A DNA stretch of 64,000 nt from Prostheceraeus crozeri. Taxonomy: Eukaryota; Platyhelminthes; Polycladida; Euryleptidae. The position numbers and the translations under genes were made by a program. The stretch lies in contig CAJQUW010007531.1 in NCBI GenBank assembly GCA_907163375.1, positions 1-64,000 of the forward strand, in the 5' to 3' direction. The notes beneath the pieces were generated by a model. That model had not been told where the DNA came from. It saw only the letters and a program-made list of their open reading frames with translations, and did no database searches. The stretch's first letter is position 1, and each line of letters opens with the position of its first letter. Positions 1 to 10,699 of the stretch are shown piece by piece.

Positions 1-811
1 ATCTTATCTAGATAGACAGTTTGACATGCGGTTAAAGATGTTTTCAATTATTAATGCATTGTTTTGTAAATTGTTGTCTGCATAATGAGTACACGAAGAC
101 GGGCGGACAGCTGACAATGTGAAGTCGAGGGTTGGAGACTGAGACGGATCAACCTGACGTTGGACAGAGTAGTAAGGGCTGCACAAAGCCGTGCGGTCTG
201 GAAGCTACTCATGGGCCTCCGGGCTTGAAGACTGAAGAAAGATAATAAAGATCTAATTGCTAGATAATCGCTTTTTCTTCAACCGGGAAATATCAAATAA
301 TCTTTCTTTTTTTTAACAGGGCATAAAACTATAAAATTTGTCAATAGAAGATGAAACTGTCATCCAACTAAGTTGGAAACATCGCGACTTAGTTCCACAT
401 AGTCTATCCACTGAATCTACCCTTTGTAGTTTTGGACCATTAAAATAATTTGGACCATAGGAATTTGGACCCTACGTCTACAAGACCATTCGGACCCCTT
501 CTTAATGAATGCAATTTAAAACAGTCATGAAGGTCCGGAACCTCATTCATGCGAGTATTTATTTAGGTTTTTGCTAGATTATGACACATTCATTCAAATG
601 TCACCACATAGATGAAATTTCAGTCAAACTTTTGTGGACCCTTTTTGTTTGTACCCTTTTGGACCTTTCATACGGCTTTTTTGAGTTAACAGTGTAGAAT
701 GAATGCATTAAATGATGGACAAATATTAACACTTTATCGGAATGTCAATGAAATCAGGGAAACATATCAAGTTCAATCAGAAATTTTGAATCTATAGAAT
801 TTACCAGCTAC
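1..811. other. Left flank without a recognisable gene
   Basis: No supportable gene; short open frames here have no domain signature. The visible structure is a loose cluster of the motif TTTGGACC or close variants, four between about 430 and 500 and more near 635-665. It resembles subterminal repeats of a DNA transposon, but I could not pair two ends. Confidence 0.4.
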
Positions 812-1098
812 TTAACCCTATTTTGATCCAGAGGGCAAAAGTGTTCTCTTCATTATTCTGACAAAAATGTCAGAACAGCTGTTGTTTACATTATTTGAAA
901 TACTTATAACAAACGTAATTGGCATGCTCATGAAAGCTGCAGACACAATTGGCGATAAACTCGTCGCTTGTAAGCTTAGTCAGTGTCATAGATATCTTGT
1001 GCTGCCACACAATTCGCGTTGCCACTGTCTACGTTCTTTCGATATCACCGACAAAACACTTACAAAGATGAGAGACTTTACTTTTATCGACAGAAGTT

Positions 1099-3519
1099 AT
1101 GTCTCGTCTTGCGAAACAAGCTGCGCTAAGGTTGCTACGTGATGCAGAGATTGATGATGCGACTGAAAGTGAAGACCATCTGCTACAACATGAATCTGAT
1201 ATCGACGATGAGCACCATGATGCCCCAGAACTGCACGACAACGTCGACGATGCCTATGCCGTGAATAGTGACAACGAATCTAGTTCATCAGATGATGATG
1301 ACGAAGAAATTACTGATAACATGGCTGATGATTCGGTTGATGATGGTGTCCTTCGTGGGAGAGACGGAACTGAGTGGTGTGTTATCAATGAAGAGACCCC
1401 CGTACCTGGGCGAGCAATGGCGACTAATATGTTGAGACCTGACCCTGGATTGACTTCATATACTCATCAGCGTATCCGAGATGAACCTGTGGTGGATTCC
1501 TTTCTTATATTTTTGAGTAACGGTAGGTTTTCTACAGTAGAATTCAGATGAAACGATATCTTGGTTATAGTGAATGGCTGCATAATCCCTGTTTGTTGCT
1601 TTTGTATTCTGTCAACCTCGGATATAACGAAACTTCTGTTATAACGAACAATTCCTCACATGCCGGTCAACCTCGTTATAAACGAGGTCTACTGTATTTG
1701 TAATATGAAATTTACGATATAATGGCTTATGTAAAATAGGCCCGTTAATTGCAGTCAAAAGTATGTTGTATATTATGTTATTGTATAAAACAATATGGAT
1801 GTAGGCTTTGATTGTTTTCATATGCGCACTGAATGTGATACTTTCATGCTTAGTAGTATATCGTAGCTCTTTAGGCCTATCTATCATGTGAGGAATTGAC
1901 CGAAGGAATATAAGGTTCCATAAAAATATCCTTACGAACAAATTCTCATATGCACAACAATTAGCCCTATATAGGGCCTATGTAGGCCTTTACAGTGTAT
2001 TTGCTGTGCATGTAGCCTACACGAGATTCAATCGTGAATTTCATTGTTGTAAGCCTATAACGATTGTGAATTGAGTCACTCTACATCTGAAAATTCTGTA
2101 TAATATAGCCTGTAAGGCATAAGAGGTACTTATGAGAAGAAAATCATATGCAAAATTTAATGTGCATGCACCACATAAGTTGCGTTTATGGACGGCACGC
2201 CACTGGTACGGTATTATCACTATTATTATTTTTGCAAAATTCCTTTTTGTCACAGCGAGATGGAATTGCATAGTGTGTACACATAAACATGTACGTGTAG
2301 GCTACAGTATATATACAGTACATGTATGCTGCATTTTTCCTTCTCAGAAATGATCGATACAATTGTCCTGGAGAGTAATCGATATGGCAGAAAGGTCTGT
2401 GGGGAGGATTTCAAGGCAGTTGATCACATAGAAATGAAGAGTTTCATTGGTTTACTAGTGCTGCGAGGAGTTTATCGAGCGTCTGGAGAGAGCGTAGATG
2501 AGCTATGGTCCCCTGCGCATGGTCGACCAATATTTTCAAAGACGATGAGTCTGAAGCGATTCAAGTTTATTCGAAGAATCATCAGATTTGACAATGTCGA
2601 TACTCGACAAGGCCGCCTTGCTAGAGACAAGCTTGCTGCAGTGCGCCTTCTGCTGGATGGCTTCGTAGATCACAGCCAGAGTGCATATGTTCCTGGTGCC
2701 TCAGTCACAGTTGACGAGCACCTATATCCCTACCGAGGACGCTGCCGATATCGGCAGTATATGCCATCCAAGCCAGCAAAGTATGGTTTGAAATTTTGGC
2801 TTGCATGTGACTCAGAGAACTATTATTGCAGCAATGTTCAGTTCTATTGTGGTAGAGAAGAACAACACCGTGAAGGATCACTAGGCGAGCATGTTGTTCT
2901 CACCCTAACAGATTTTCTAAAGGATAGCGGGAGAAATGTATCGTGTGACAACTTCTTTACATCGGTGTCCCTTGCCAAGAAATTGCTTGCTAAGAAAATG
3001 ACGATCGTTGGAACCATGAGAGCAAACAGGCGCGAGCTTCCACAACACTTAGCGAGTCACAAGGACCGACAACTCAACTCAACAATACAAGCTAGAAACT
3101 TGGACAGTAATTGCACGACACTTCTCGTCTCTTACATGGCGAAAAGGAATAAAGCAGTGAACATCCTTTCAACATTTCACAGGAAAGCAAGCGTTGACTC
3201 TTCCACTGAAAGGAAGAAACCCGATGTAGTTTTGTACTACAATCAAACCAAGGGTGGTGTCGATGCGGCAGGTGAACGTATTGGGACATATTCTGTCAAA
3301 TTCAAATGTCGACGTTGGCACGTTGTCTTCTTCTGCAACATTTTGGACTTGTGTCCTCTCAATGCGTTTGTTGTCCATTCTCTTTACGATCCTCAATGGA
3401 ATTCTGGTAAGCTGCACCGTCGACGTCGTCTTCCCTTGGAATTGGGAAATGCTCTCGTTCGTCCTAGTATCATGAGGAAGAACCCAAATCCCGTGATCGA
3501 GATGAGGCCTCAGCAGTGA
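1099..3519 (+). CDS. piggyBac transposase, two exons, premature stop before the Cys-rich tail
   Basis: Exon 1 is 1099-1522 and exon 2 starts at 2348; a GT-AG intron lies between. Splicing joins the reading frames exactly (split codon G|AA, Glu) and gives a 531-residue protein. The N-terminus (about residues 20-90) is Asp/Glu-rich, as in piggyBac transposases. The DDE_Tnp_1_7 domain follows, with the three expected acidic residues: VTVDEH (codon 2713), VSCDNFF (2947) and KGGVDAA (3262). In spliced numbering these are D264, D342 and D447, close to the positions known for the moth piggyBac enzyme. The catalytic core looks complete. The frame stops at TGA 3517-3519, just before the zinc-binding tail, which is open in the same frame beyond it. 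The family cuts and pastes at TTAA in the nucleus. Confidence 0.85.
1523..2347 (+). other. Intron of the piggyBac transposase
   Basis: The donor CG|GTAGGT (GT at 1523) and the pyrimidine-rich acceptor ttttccttctcag|A (AG at 2346-2347) bracket 825 bp that interrupts the transposase between the acidic N-terminus and the DDE domain. Phase and protein alignment both fit. The intron contains a small pogo-like MITE directly after the donor; the rest has no recognisable content. Confidence 0.75.
1535..1694. mobile_element. 160-bp Tc1/mariner (pogo-like) MITE in the intron
   Basis: Flanked by TA on both sides (1533-1534 and 1695-1696), with ends CAGTAGA and TCTACTG. The interior repeats GTTATAACGAA and holds the hairpin CCTCGTTATAAACGAGG (1670-1686). 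CAGTAGA plus CTCGTTATAACGA is a common pogo/Tigger-type terminal sequence in invertebrates. It has no coding capacity. Confidence 0.6.
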
Positions 3520-3660
3520 GGCTCTGCTCGACAAGCAAAGAAGAGAGGTCTGTGCGCTCTATGTGAGGTTGATCGCAAAAAGTGCGCCATGCGATGTACA
3601 TCTTGCGAGAATTTCGTGTGCAAAAACCATTCATCATTAGTCTGTCACGCGTGTGTTCAT
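3520..3660 (+). pseudogene. Cys-rich zinc-binding tail of the piggyBac transposase, beyond the stop
   Basis: The frame continues open for 47 codons after the TGA at 3517. It encodes a C-terminal Cys-rich domain: CALC, then C-x3-C-x2-C, FVCKNH and CHAC, ending at TGA 3661. This tail is normal for piggyBac transposases, where it binds DNA or chromatin. It shows that the stop at 3517 is premature, whether a nonsense mutation or rare read-through. Confidence 0.75.
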
Positions 3661-3867
3661 TGACCAGAGATGTACTAGTATTTACTATTGATTTTCAGTA
3701 GCCTAGCTTACCGTAGAATCAATTTTACATGTACATTTGCATTGTCTTCTTTATGCTGCTACACGCGTGTGTTCATTGACCAGAGATGTCTCTCCTATTG
3801 ATTTTCAGTAGCTTACCGTAGAATCAATTTTACATGTACATTTGCATTGTCTTCTGTATGCTGCTAC
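3646..3867. repeat. Tandem duplication of the transposase 3' end, two copies, period 116 bp
   Basis: The sequence beginning CACGCGTGTGTTCATTGACC at 3646 recurs at 3762. Copy 2 runs to about 3867 and is near-identical apart from a roughly 10-bp gap. The duplicated unit includes the last codons of the Cys-rich tail and its stop. Confidence 0.85.
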
Positions 3868-4203
3868 AGACCTTTCATAAAGTGTAATGAGTGCTTTTCA
3901 TCCCCATTTGTCGTTTTTCTTGAGAGAAATTACTCTCTTAGTTTTGGATTGACTTCATCCTACCATAGAACTCGGTATTTGACAAAAAACTTAGTCAGAT
4001 TTCAGATTCTTTTGTCCTCCAGGATCAAAATCGATTGTATTTTTACCGATCAGATGCGGGTTTTAGTCAATTTGTACCTTTCAACATTTCGATGTGTCCA
4101 TGTAGATATCAATTGTACTCTGTAATTAAAATAAAAATTAAAATTAAAATTAAAATCTGTTAGATATCAAAAGGAGTAAAAAAAACTTGGTAAATGAGGC
4201 CTA

Positions 4204-5180
4204 CACTGTAAATCGCTCAATACCAATCACATACGAAGGATGCATACCAAAATATTTTTTTGGTATATTTCTGTATCATCTTGGTATATATTTGTATGCT
4301 TTTCGCATGTTATTTCAAGTGTGGTATGCTTTACATACTAAAGCCATACCAGCACAATGTTAAAAGAAAGCATCAATCATGTCCAAAGTATGTTGATTTA
4401 AGGCTTTTTGTCAATAAAGATCACCCTAATGCTACTACTGCTTTGTAAGTAGTGAGATAATGACATTTGATAGTCAAACTAACAATACTGAATTCGATTT
4501 TAATACATGTAAGTCCGAGGCATTTCATAAATAATCAATAAGTATTTGACCATCAATTTTGGAACTAAGCATATTATCAATCCAAAATAAAGACACATTA
4601 TAATTCATGAACGCAAAAATAGTTATGTTTGAGATATATAAGTCAACATGGTTGCTGAAAAGTTATCGTTTTATTGAAATGATGTTTATCAATTTAGTTC
4701 AAGGAAATGAGCTAATTATGAGTCTTGTGAATGCAATAAGACAAGTTGCAAAGATTACATGCGGCTTTAATTCCACAACAAATCTAATCTAGTTAAATAC
4801 CACACTTTCACAAAGAAATATTCACGGCTGGTATTACTGGAAAAAAGTTATTTGTAAGTAGTATGTAGTATAACATATTTTTTGCCATATGACATAAAGC
4901 TATTCATACGAAAGACATACGAAACACATACCAATTTGCATCGGGTCTCGTATATAAAACATACCAAGAATTCGTATTTCAACGTAAAACAGCCAACCAC
5001 AGTTAGCATAGTTCGTATCGTTTACATACCAATCACATACGAAAGTAAATGGCCATTCGTATGAAAAACATACCAGATTTCTTTATATATACCAGAATCT
5101 CGTATCAAATGTTGGTTTCAAATTGTATGTAAACTTGGTATGTGTTTGTATGTAATTTTCGTATCCAGCGATTTACAGTG
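4204..5180. mobile_element. CACTG-ended non-autonomous DNA transposon, copy 1 (intact)
   Basis: A 977-bp element without a credible ORF. The ends are CACTGTAAATCGCT (4204) and AGCGATTTACAGTG (to 5180), flanked by TA on both sides. The interior is packed with ATACCA, CATACGAA and their complements, concentrated toward the ends, as expected of transposase-binding subterminal repeats. A second copy at 10282-35690 is split by later insertions. The superfamily is uncertain: CACTG ends recall CMC (CACTA/Mirage/Chapaev) elements. It abuts the truncated RT fragment to its right. Confidence 0.8.
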
Positions 5181-5182
5181 TA

Positions 5183-6052
5183 CAGAGGCACGCTTTACGG
5201 AAGTTGCTATGACCGTTGCGTTACCTCGGACAATGGCGAGAAATATTCCTTGCGCCAACCACGCCTTCTGACACAGATCGCCAGTGGATATCATCAGGCG
5301 ATTTCCAATATCCCCTATGACGCGGGTTGAATTTGGACCCCAGGCCCCCGACGTCTCAAAACCAAGAGGCTCGAAAAGATAATCATTAGTTAGGGATGCG
5401 TATTTTTGTCGCTTGTTTCCCTCAGCTGTTGCTGCAGCAGATCCCCGGAAAAGACACGTGCTGTTGATGTTAGACTGACAGAAAGTGTCTACCACTGTGG
5501 CATCCCAAATCAAACATCGACCTGATTTCCTTCTGGTTCCAGCACAGCTGGGATTCCAGCGGAACAAAGGGCTCTCCTGATTATGTCGTTGATGGCAGCA
5601 TGGCGTGGTATTCGACCGGCACTGAATTTGCAGGACAGAGGATGGTGACCCACCTCATCGACTTTTTGTCCACAACGGCAACATTGAGGTTCGCACACTT
5701 TCCACCCGATGCGAAGAGCAACAACGATGCGGAAGGTAACGTCGTCTAAGCGAGTTCCTAAAGCAGGAACTGAAACAACATTCAACCAGCAGCTGGAGAA
5801 AGTTGCACAGGCTCCTAATATGCGAGCTCGTGATATTTGATCAGCATCTCTCAATAGCAGTGCACTATGTTTTTGTATGACTTTATTGCCCAATGATTTT
5901 TGGGATAATTGATCGTCTTCGGATTGAATTTCACCATAATTATCACACCAGTCTTTCCTCACACTGTTGACGAATGCGGCAACGCTTTGCTCATCAGAAA
6001 GATAAGAAATAAGCACTTTGATTAACGCTTCTGAAAACACGATAGAGGACAA
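5183..6052 (-). pseudogene. C-terminal fragment of a non-LTR retrotransposon polyprotein
   Basis: Two overlapping minus frames resemble the end of a widespread invertebrate RT polyprotein. First comes a Zn motif, CCRCG...GHHPLSCKFSAGR...RH (about 5600-5680). It is followed by the conserved tract GRCLIWDATVVDTFCQS (about 5470-5525) and by GAWGPNSTRVIGDIGNRL and LAIVRGNA. The CCHC motif followed by a WDxTxxD block resembles a restriction-like endonuclease region, which is inference. The reading frame shifts near 5520-5570. No RT core is present, so it is a truncated relic. Its 3' side ends at the CACTG transposon. Related pieces lie at 35749-35880 and 47837-48022. Confidence 0.6.
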
Positions 6053-6866
6053 ATAGGCTGATAAAGCGATGTCTGTCGTACGTCTATTGTACTTAGATCT
6101 CTCTGTGAGTGCTATGGAGTTTGCTATGTATAACCATGGACTCCTAGATATATAGCACCTGGACTGTTAGCTCAAAAATGCAGTGTACCATTGGCGAATA
6201 ATGAAAATAAAGTTAATATTGTATAGCGATTTTTATTTACAGCACATATTCATGTGCGAAAGCAGAAAAAAAGAAATTTATCGGAAGAATTGGATAGGCC
6301 CTAGATTGATAGAAGTTACAAAGTTCATTATCTATTTATTTTTTACCTGTATTGCCATTTGCATTGAAAGTTCGTTTCAGATTACAATGTTGATGATGTA
6401 AAGTCATATTTCTGGTGCCGCAGATCCTTTCATTATTGTGCTAAAAAAATCTGGGCACTAAATAGAGCAATAGTGCGCAATCAGCGACCACTTGTGCAGG
6501 CATCTCTGCCATTATTGCATTTCAAATGAAAATCATCATCCAAGATGTTTTCAAAACAGTTTTCCCAATTATGAAGCTTCAATTTCAAGACTGAAAGAGC
6601 TGGGATTTTAATTGCTGATATGCAAAGGCTTCCTCGAAAATGTGGAAACATTGAATGCAAATGTTACAAAGCTTGGTGGCAACAATCCACTAGGATTTAC
6701 GATATCAATGTGCACATCATCTGTGCACAAAGGGCAAGAATGCTTTCATCACCATCAGAGGGAAAATATTTCATTTCAATTTTATTTGTAAGATATTCTG
6801 CCACATTCTCAACATCGGATTACACGTCTCAACATCAGTAACTGAATTGAGATAATGTTTCAAAAC

Positions 6867-7310
6867 TTAAAGAGAGTAAACAGCACGAACGTTCTGTTCG
6901 CTTTGAAAGATTTGGAGGTTATCAGACGCAAGCGATGAAATTGCTCGAATTTTGCAGTCACTCTCTAAAAGCTGCCGAAGTGATATAGAGTAATTCGCAC
7001 CGCTAAGTTGGTGCATCCAGCCAAAACGAGTTTCAAGATAATCTGATTGTATATGTCCTAACAGCACATAATCAAAACTGCATATATTAATCAGAAGGCG
7101 TGCAAATTGCGTGTGTCAAACCTTTCGTTTTGCTTTGATGCCACCTCAACAAAAAATTTACAAACTCTTCCAAAAAAGCGAACTTCCAGTCATTAATAGA
7201 ACGATCAGGATCTCTGTATATGTCTCGTTTGTGAAATCCAATCGATGGTGTCTTTACATTCATAACTTTCCAAACGTTCGAAAATAAGTGGAAAACGGAA
7301 GCTGAGAGTT
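6867..7310 (-). pseudogene. P-type transposase C-terminal fragment, copy 1
   Basis: The minus strand encodes HIQSDYLETRFGWMHQLSGA followed by LRQLLESDCKIRAIS. This is the conserved late block (Q-x-D-x-LE-x-RFG) seen near the end of P/THAP9-like transposases. Upstream (to about 7310) the frame is broken by stops and a frameshift. A longer copy of the same region is at 50132-50557. Confidence 0.5.
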
Positions 7311-8087
7311 TCTGTGAGTTCCTAATGATTCAATGCAGCTATGGTTGACTCGTGTAATACAGCGTTTGCTAGTTTGATTGAGGATTTCTCAATGCTCCTC
7401 ATTACCTCTCAATACCGCATTGTAACACTGCTGTAATTTGCTTGCAGTCAAATATTTCATGGGATAAATACCGACAGTATCGTGATACTTTGAAGTCAAT
7501 GACTTGATCATGACACATAAAGCTGTTTGAGCCAAAGATTATGGAAGGAAAGATCAGTCACTCTGATCTTCCCTTCCATTTACAATAAAGAACACAGCAT
7601 TCCCGAAGTACTACTTGTCCTCGTATTAGTTAGAGTACCATCATGTAAATGTCAAACATAATTTTTATTCATTTTTAGATATAATGTGATTTCCTTTCAT
7701 TATAGCTACTGTTATAAAACAAAATTACCAAGAACTTCGATAAATTGAGCCTTACGATCGAGTTACATTCAGCTACATTGCAGTAGTTATCACCAAATGC
7801 AATTCTAAATTAATATAAGATACATGTACTTGATGACATAATTATGAAATCGATAATGACAACAAAACAATCAATGAAAAAATATAATTCTATCTAAACA
7901 CATTACAAAATTGCAATTACAGATCATACGTGAATCATCTCAAAAAGTAACTGCATGTCTAGCTTCCGCATGTAAATCAGTTATTGAGCTTCTTGCTCTG
8001 TTTAGTTGAAGAACGATTCTGTTTCAATAGCTGAAATTCCCTCGTAGAATGCTTGCAATAATGATGAAGTCGAACACGAATAAATAG
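7311..8087. other. AT-rich non-coding part of the repeat
   Basis: No ORF, RNA gene or promoter can be supported. The stretch is also present, with a few percent divergence, at about 50572-51320, so it is part of a dispersed repeat rather than unique DNA. Confidence 0.5.
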
Positions 8088-10014
8088 CTAAAAAACTCGT
8101 TTGACAAGATCACATTGTTCTGAACACGTTGGTAACGTTATCGCAGATTTTTCAAACAATTCATAAAATCGATGCTTTATTAGTCCTTCAGATGAGAACT
8201 CTTTAACTCTTACACGAAATAGACTTTCCATTTTTTGAAAGATAACATCAGAAGATGGCTGCGACAAACCTCTTGTAGCATCACTGAACATCTTGTGTTG
8301 TATGAAGACGGATTTACTTTCCTTGGATAATAATTTTCTACTAAATTCATCACAATTGCCGATGGCCATCTTATTGATTACATAACCAGCCACATAATGT
8401 GGCATCTCCTCCTCTGTTTCATTGGTTGGTAGTGAATTTTCGTCAACTGCAGTTTGGAGTTGGGTGCTTATATGATTGGTTCTCTCTGGCTTTGATTAAA
8501 GAAATGTGGAAACTGAAGAATCTTGCCTATGAATTACGACATCAGAGGAAATGATGCTGTCGACATTATCTTCTATGCAATAATTGCCGATGAAATTGGC
8601 TTCAAAAGACTGCTTATTGAAATTGACCTAAGAGCAGACAGAAAGGTGGAGGTTTCAGAATGATCATCAAATCCATTACGTCTCCTGATAACACAGAACA
8701 AATTTTCCAAATGATCTTGGGTGAAACGTCTTGTACAGAGATAATCGAAGTTGTGTTCCTTGATAAGCTTGATGGATAGCCTATAGCACGAATAGATGAG
8801 AGGGAAAGTAGCCAAGCCTCTTTGAAGTTCGAAGTTTCTTTGACTCTGCTGGAACTAACAAATCGTCACTTTTTCGCAAACGAAATGGCGGAATCGAGCT
8901 CAGAAATACGATGCTCTAGATTGGCTTTCTTTATTGCCTGCTGCGAGTTAAAGTGTGATGAAATCTGATTTTGTTGCCATTAAGGTGTAAATTGTGTATC
9001 TTGTCATAATGTGAGCATCCCCACGCTAGACAGATCCGACCGTCTCCCATCTGTGAACTATGTGCATAATGAACCAGCACAATGCACTGCGCTGATACTT
9101 ACAAAGATTAGTTATTAACGATCAAATTAAGTTCGATTCCATGAGATTTCACGAGGCAATGACGCGCGTGTAATTTCAACCAATCAAATCGCGTGAACGG
9201 TTAGGGTGAGACACCGTCTTTTGTTACACCCAGAATTTTACCACCAGATAATTCCACACACTTCGCAATGTGCTAGTATATTTCGTCAATTACCGAAATC
9301 ACATTAGTATCAAAATGCGATATTCTCAATCTCAAGTACTTATGAGGACCGGATCCTTCACCTTGCTCACCGAACGCTACCCAAATAACACTCGCATGTT
9401 CATTTCGATATTCACTATGATGAAACATTGTGGTCAACATTGATTGAAAAGTGGTACTTCTAATGTCTCTAGTTGACCAATTATTAATTCGTCAGCAGTT
9501 CGTATTATTGTAAAGTGTGCTGGTTTTGCTTACTCATGAACGAGCGATCAAAAAATTCTTCAATATTTGATATTGCATCATCGACAAACATTTGCTTAGC
9601 AAGCTCATTCAAGCTGTGAACTTCTTTTTCTGTTCGGACTGTGGACATTACATTTCCACTTCTAAGTTTCGTGGGATTCGTAGGAAAGCGAGTTGGTAGA
9701 TCAGGAAATTTGGACAGTACAGTGTTAGGTTTCAGACACACACCGCCGTTTTAAAGGAGCGTCACCTCTTAGCTGTCTTCGAATTTTTGAACTGTCTGTG
9801 CTTGCGCTATGAAGTCATTGTCATGAAAATGTAATGAGCACAAGAAACTGTTACTGGAAGGTTTCAAGCCAATTCTTGACACCCTGGTAAGCCACTGTCG
9901 AAGCAAATTCTTATTTTTCAAAGGAAATCGATGGAATGTTGTATCATGTGGTGTTTCATATGAGTCGCACCGAGATTTGTCATTCAGAGTCAGAGCACTA
10001 CATTTGCTAGGCAT
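8088..10014 (-). pseudogene. THAP-domain P-element transposase, decayed
   Basis: The gene starts at ATG 10014 (MPSKCSAL...). The THAP fold is recognisable: first Cys, FHRFP, a central Trp, and CSLHF (the Cys and His ligands). The second zinc-ligand Cys is replaced by Leu, so the finger is probably dead. Downstream fragments at 9741-9505, 8815-8573 (RRFTQDHLENLFCVIRRR, the conserved QDxLE block) and 8405-8088 (MPHYVAGYVINKM) fall in separate frames. The order matches a P/THAP9-type transposase, but its total span is shorter than a full-length enzyme and the middle is missing. Confidence 0.65.
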
Positions 10015-10132
10015 GTTGATCTTCGGTGCAATCAAATGGTGATAAAAGTCAAGAATGAAAAATTCAAAAATTCATTGATTTCTGTGGAAGAGTTTCCTAT
10101 CCAGATGCTAGATATCTAGAAGTCCATGGTTC

Positions 10133-10272
10133 CTCGAAGCAGGTAATTATTTTCCTGATTGGAAATTATTAACCTGGTGCAGACTTGTTTGGAAAAAGTC
10201 ATGCATTTCAACAGATAATGCATAGATTTGTTCGGTCATTATTTGTCATAATAACCTCGAGCCTTCGGCTCT
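10133..10272. repeat. Hairpin-rich dispersed repeat, copy 1
   Basis: About 140 bp, including GCAGGTAATTATTTTCC, AACCTGGTGCAGACTT and ATAACCTCGAGCCTTCG. It matches the reverse complement of about 49678-49813 at roughly 90%. It lies directly next to the P-element end on one side and the CACTG transposon on the other. The class is unknown. Confidence 0.6.
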
Positions 10273-10693
10273 CGGTTTTTACAGTGCAAATCGCTCAATA
10301 CCAATCACATACGAAGGATGCATAACAAAGTATTTTTTTGATATATCTCTGTATTCTCTTGGTACATATTTGTATGCTTTTCGTATGCTTTTCAAATGTG
10401 GCATGCTTTACATACTAAAGCTATACCAGCACAATGTTAAAAGAAAGCATCAATCATGTCTAAATTATGTTGATTTAAGGCCTTTTGTCAATAAAGATCA
10501 CACTAATGTTATTATTGTTTTGTAAGTAGTAAGATAATGACATTCAAGAGTCATACTTCCAATACTGAATTCGATTTTAATACACGTAAGTCTAAGACAT
10601 TTCATAAATAATCAATAAGTATTTATCCATCAACAATTATGCACTATATAATTTTGAAATTAAGCATACTATCAATCCGAAATAAAGACACAT

Positions 10694-10699
10694 TATAAT
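10694..10699. repeat. Polinton target-site duplication, left (TATAAT)
   Basis: TATAAT directly precedes the AG-starting terminus and recurs at 32480-32485 after the other terminus. In the intact CACTG copy the same site appears once (CATTATAATTCATG at about 4596), so this is a true 6-bp duplication, the length known for Polintons. Confidence 0.9.

Larger units (their letters stand above)
812..4039 (+). mobile_element. piggyBac-family DNA transposon, element 1
   Basis: A TTAA (812-815) is followed by CCCTATTTTGATCCAGAGGG (816-835). A matching inverted copy, TTTTGTCCTCCAGGATCAAA, lies at 4010-4029. TTAA plus CCC-starting inverted repeats is the piggyBac signature, and the transposase sits between them. 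The right end is degraded and lacks a clean TTAA, so the right limit is approximate. The element carries one transposase gene with an intron and a duplicated 3' segment. It is judged old and inactive because of the premature stop and worn right end. Confidence 0.6.
6301..8181. repeat. Long repeat, copy 1 (partner at 48051-51435)
   Basis: From about CTAGATTGATAGAA (6303) to AAAATCGATGCTTTA (8181) the sequence matches 48051-51435 at roughly 95% by eye. Copy 2 is interrupted between about 48690 and 50145. The repeat contains the P-type fragment at 6867-7310 and about 770 bp of AT-rich, apparently non-coding sequence. Confidence 0.75.
6132..10131 (-). mobile_element. P-superfamily (THAP-type) transposon remains with candidate TIRs
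   Basis: The outer limits are a 32-bp inverted pair: AACCATGGACTCCTAGATAT... (6132-6163) and ...ATCTAGAAGTCCATGGTT (10100-10131). A third copy of this end lies at 49929-49957. Between them, on the minus strand, are a THAP-domain start and several P-type transposase C-terminal fragments. No 8-bp target duplication is visible. The interior holds two different P-type C-terminal regions, so this may be two related elements fused or nested. Confidence 0.55.

Noticed and set aside
867-1142. Plus-strand ORF of 91 codons overlapping the piggyBac start
   Set aside because: No motif is seen. It overlaps the well-supported transposase N-terminus in another frame and lies largely in the element's 5' flank.
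3092-3534. Minus-strand ORFs opposite the piggyBac DDE domain
   Set aside because: They are shadows of the transposase frame without independent support.
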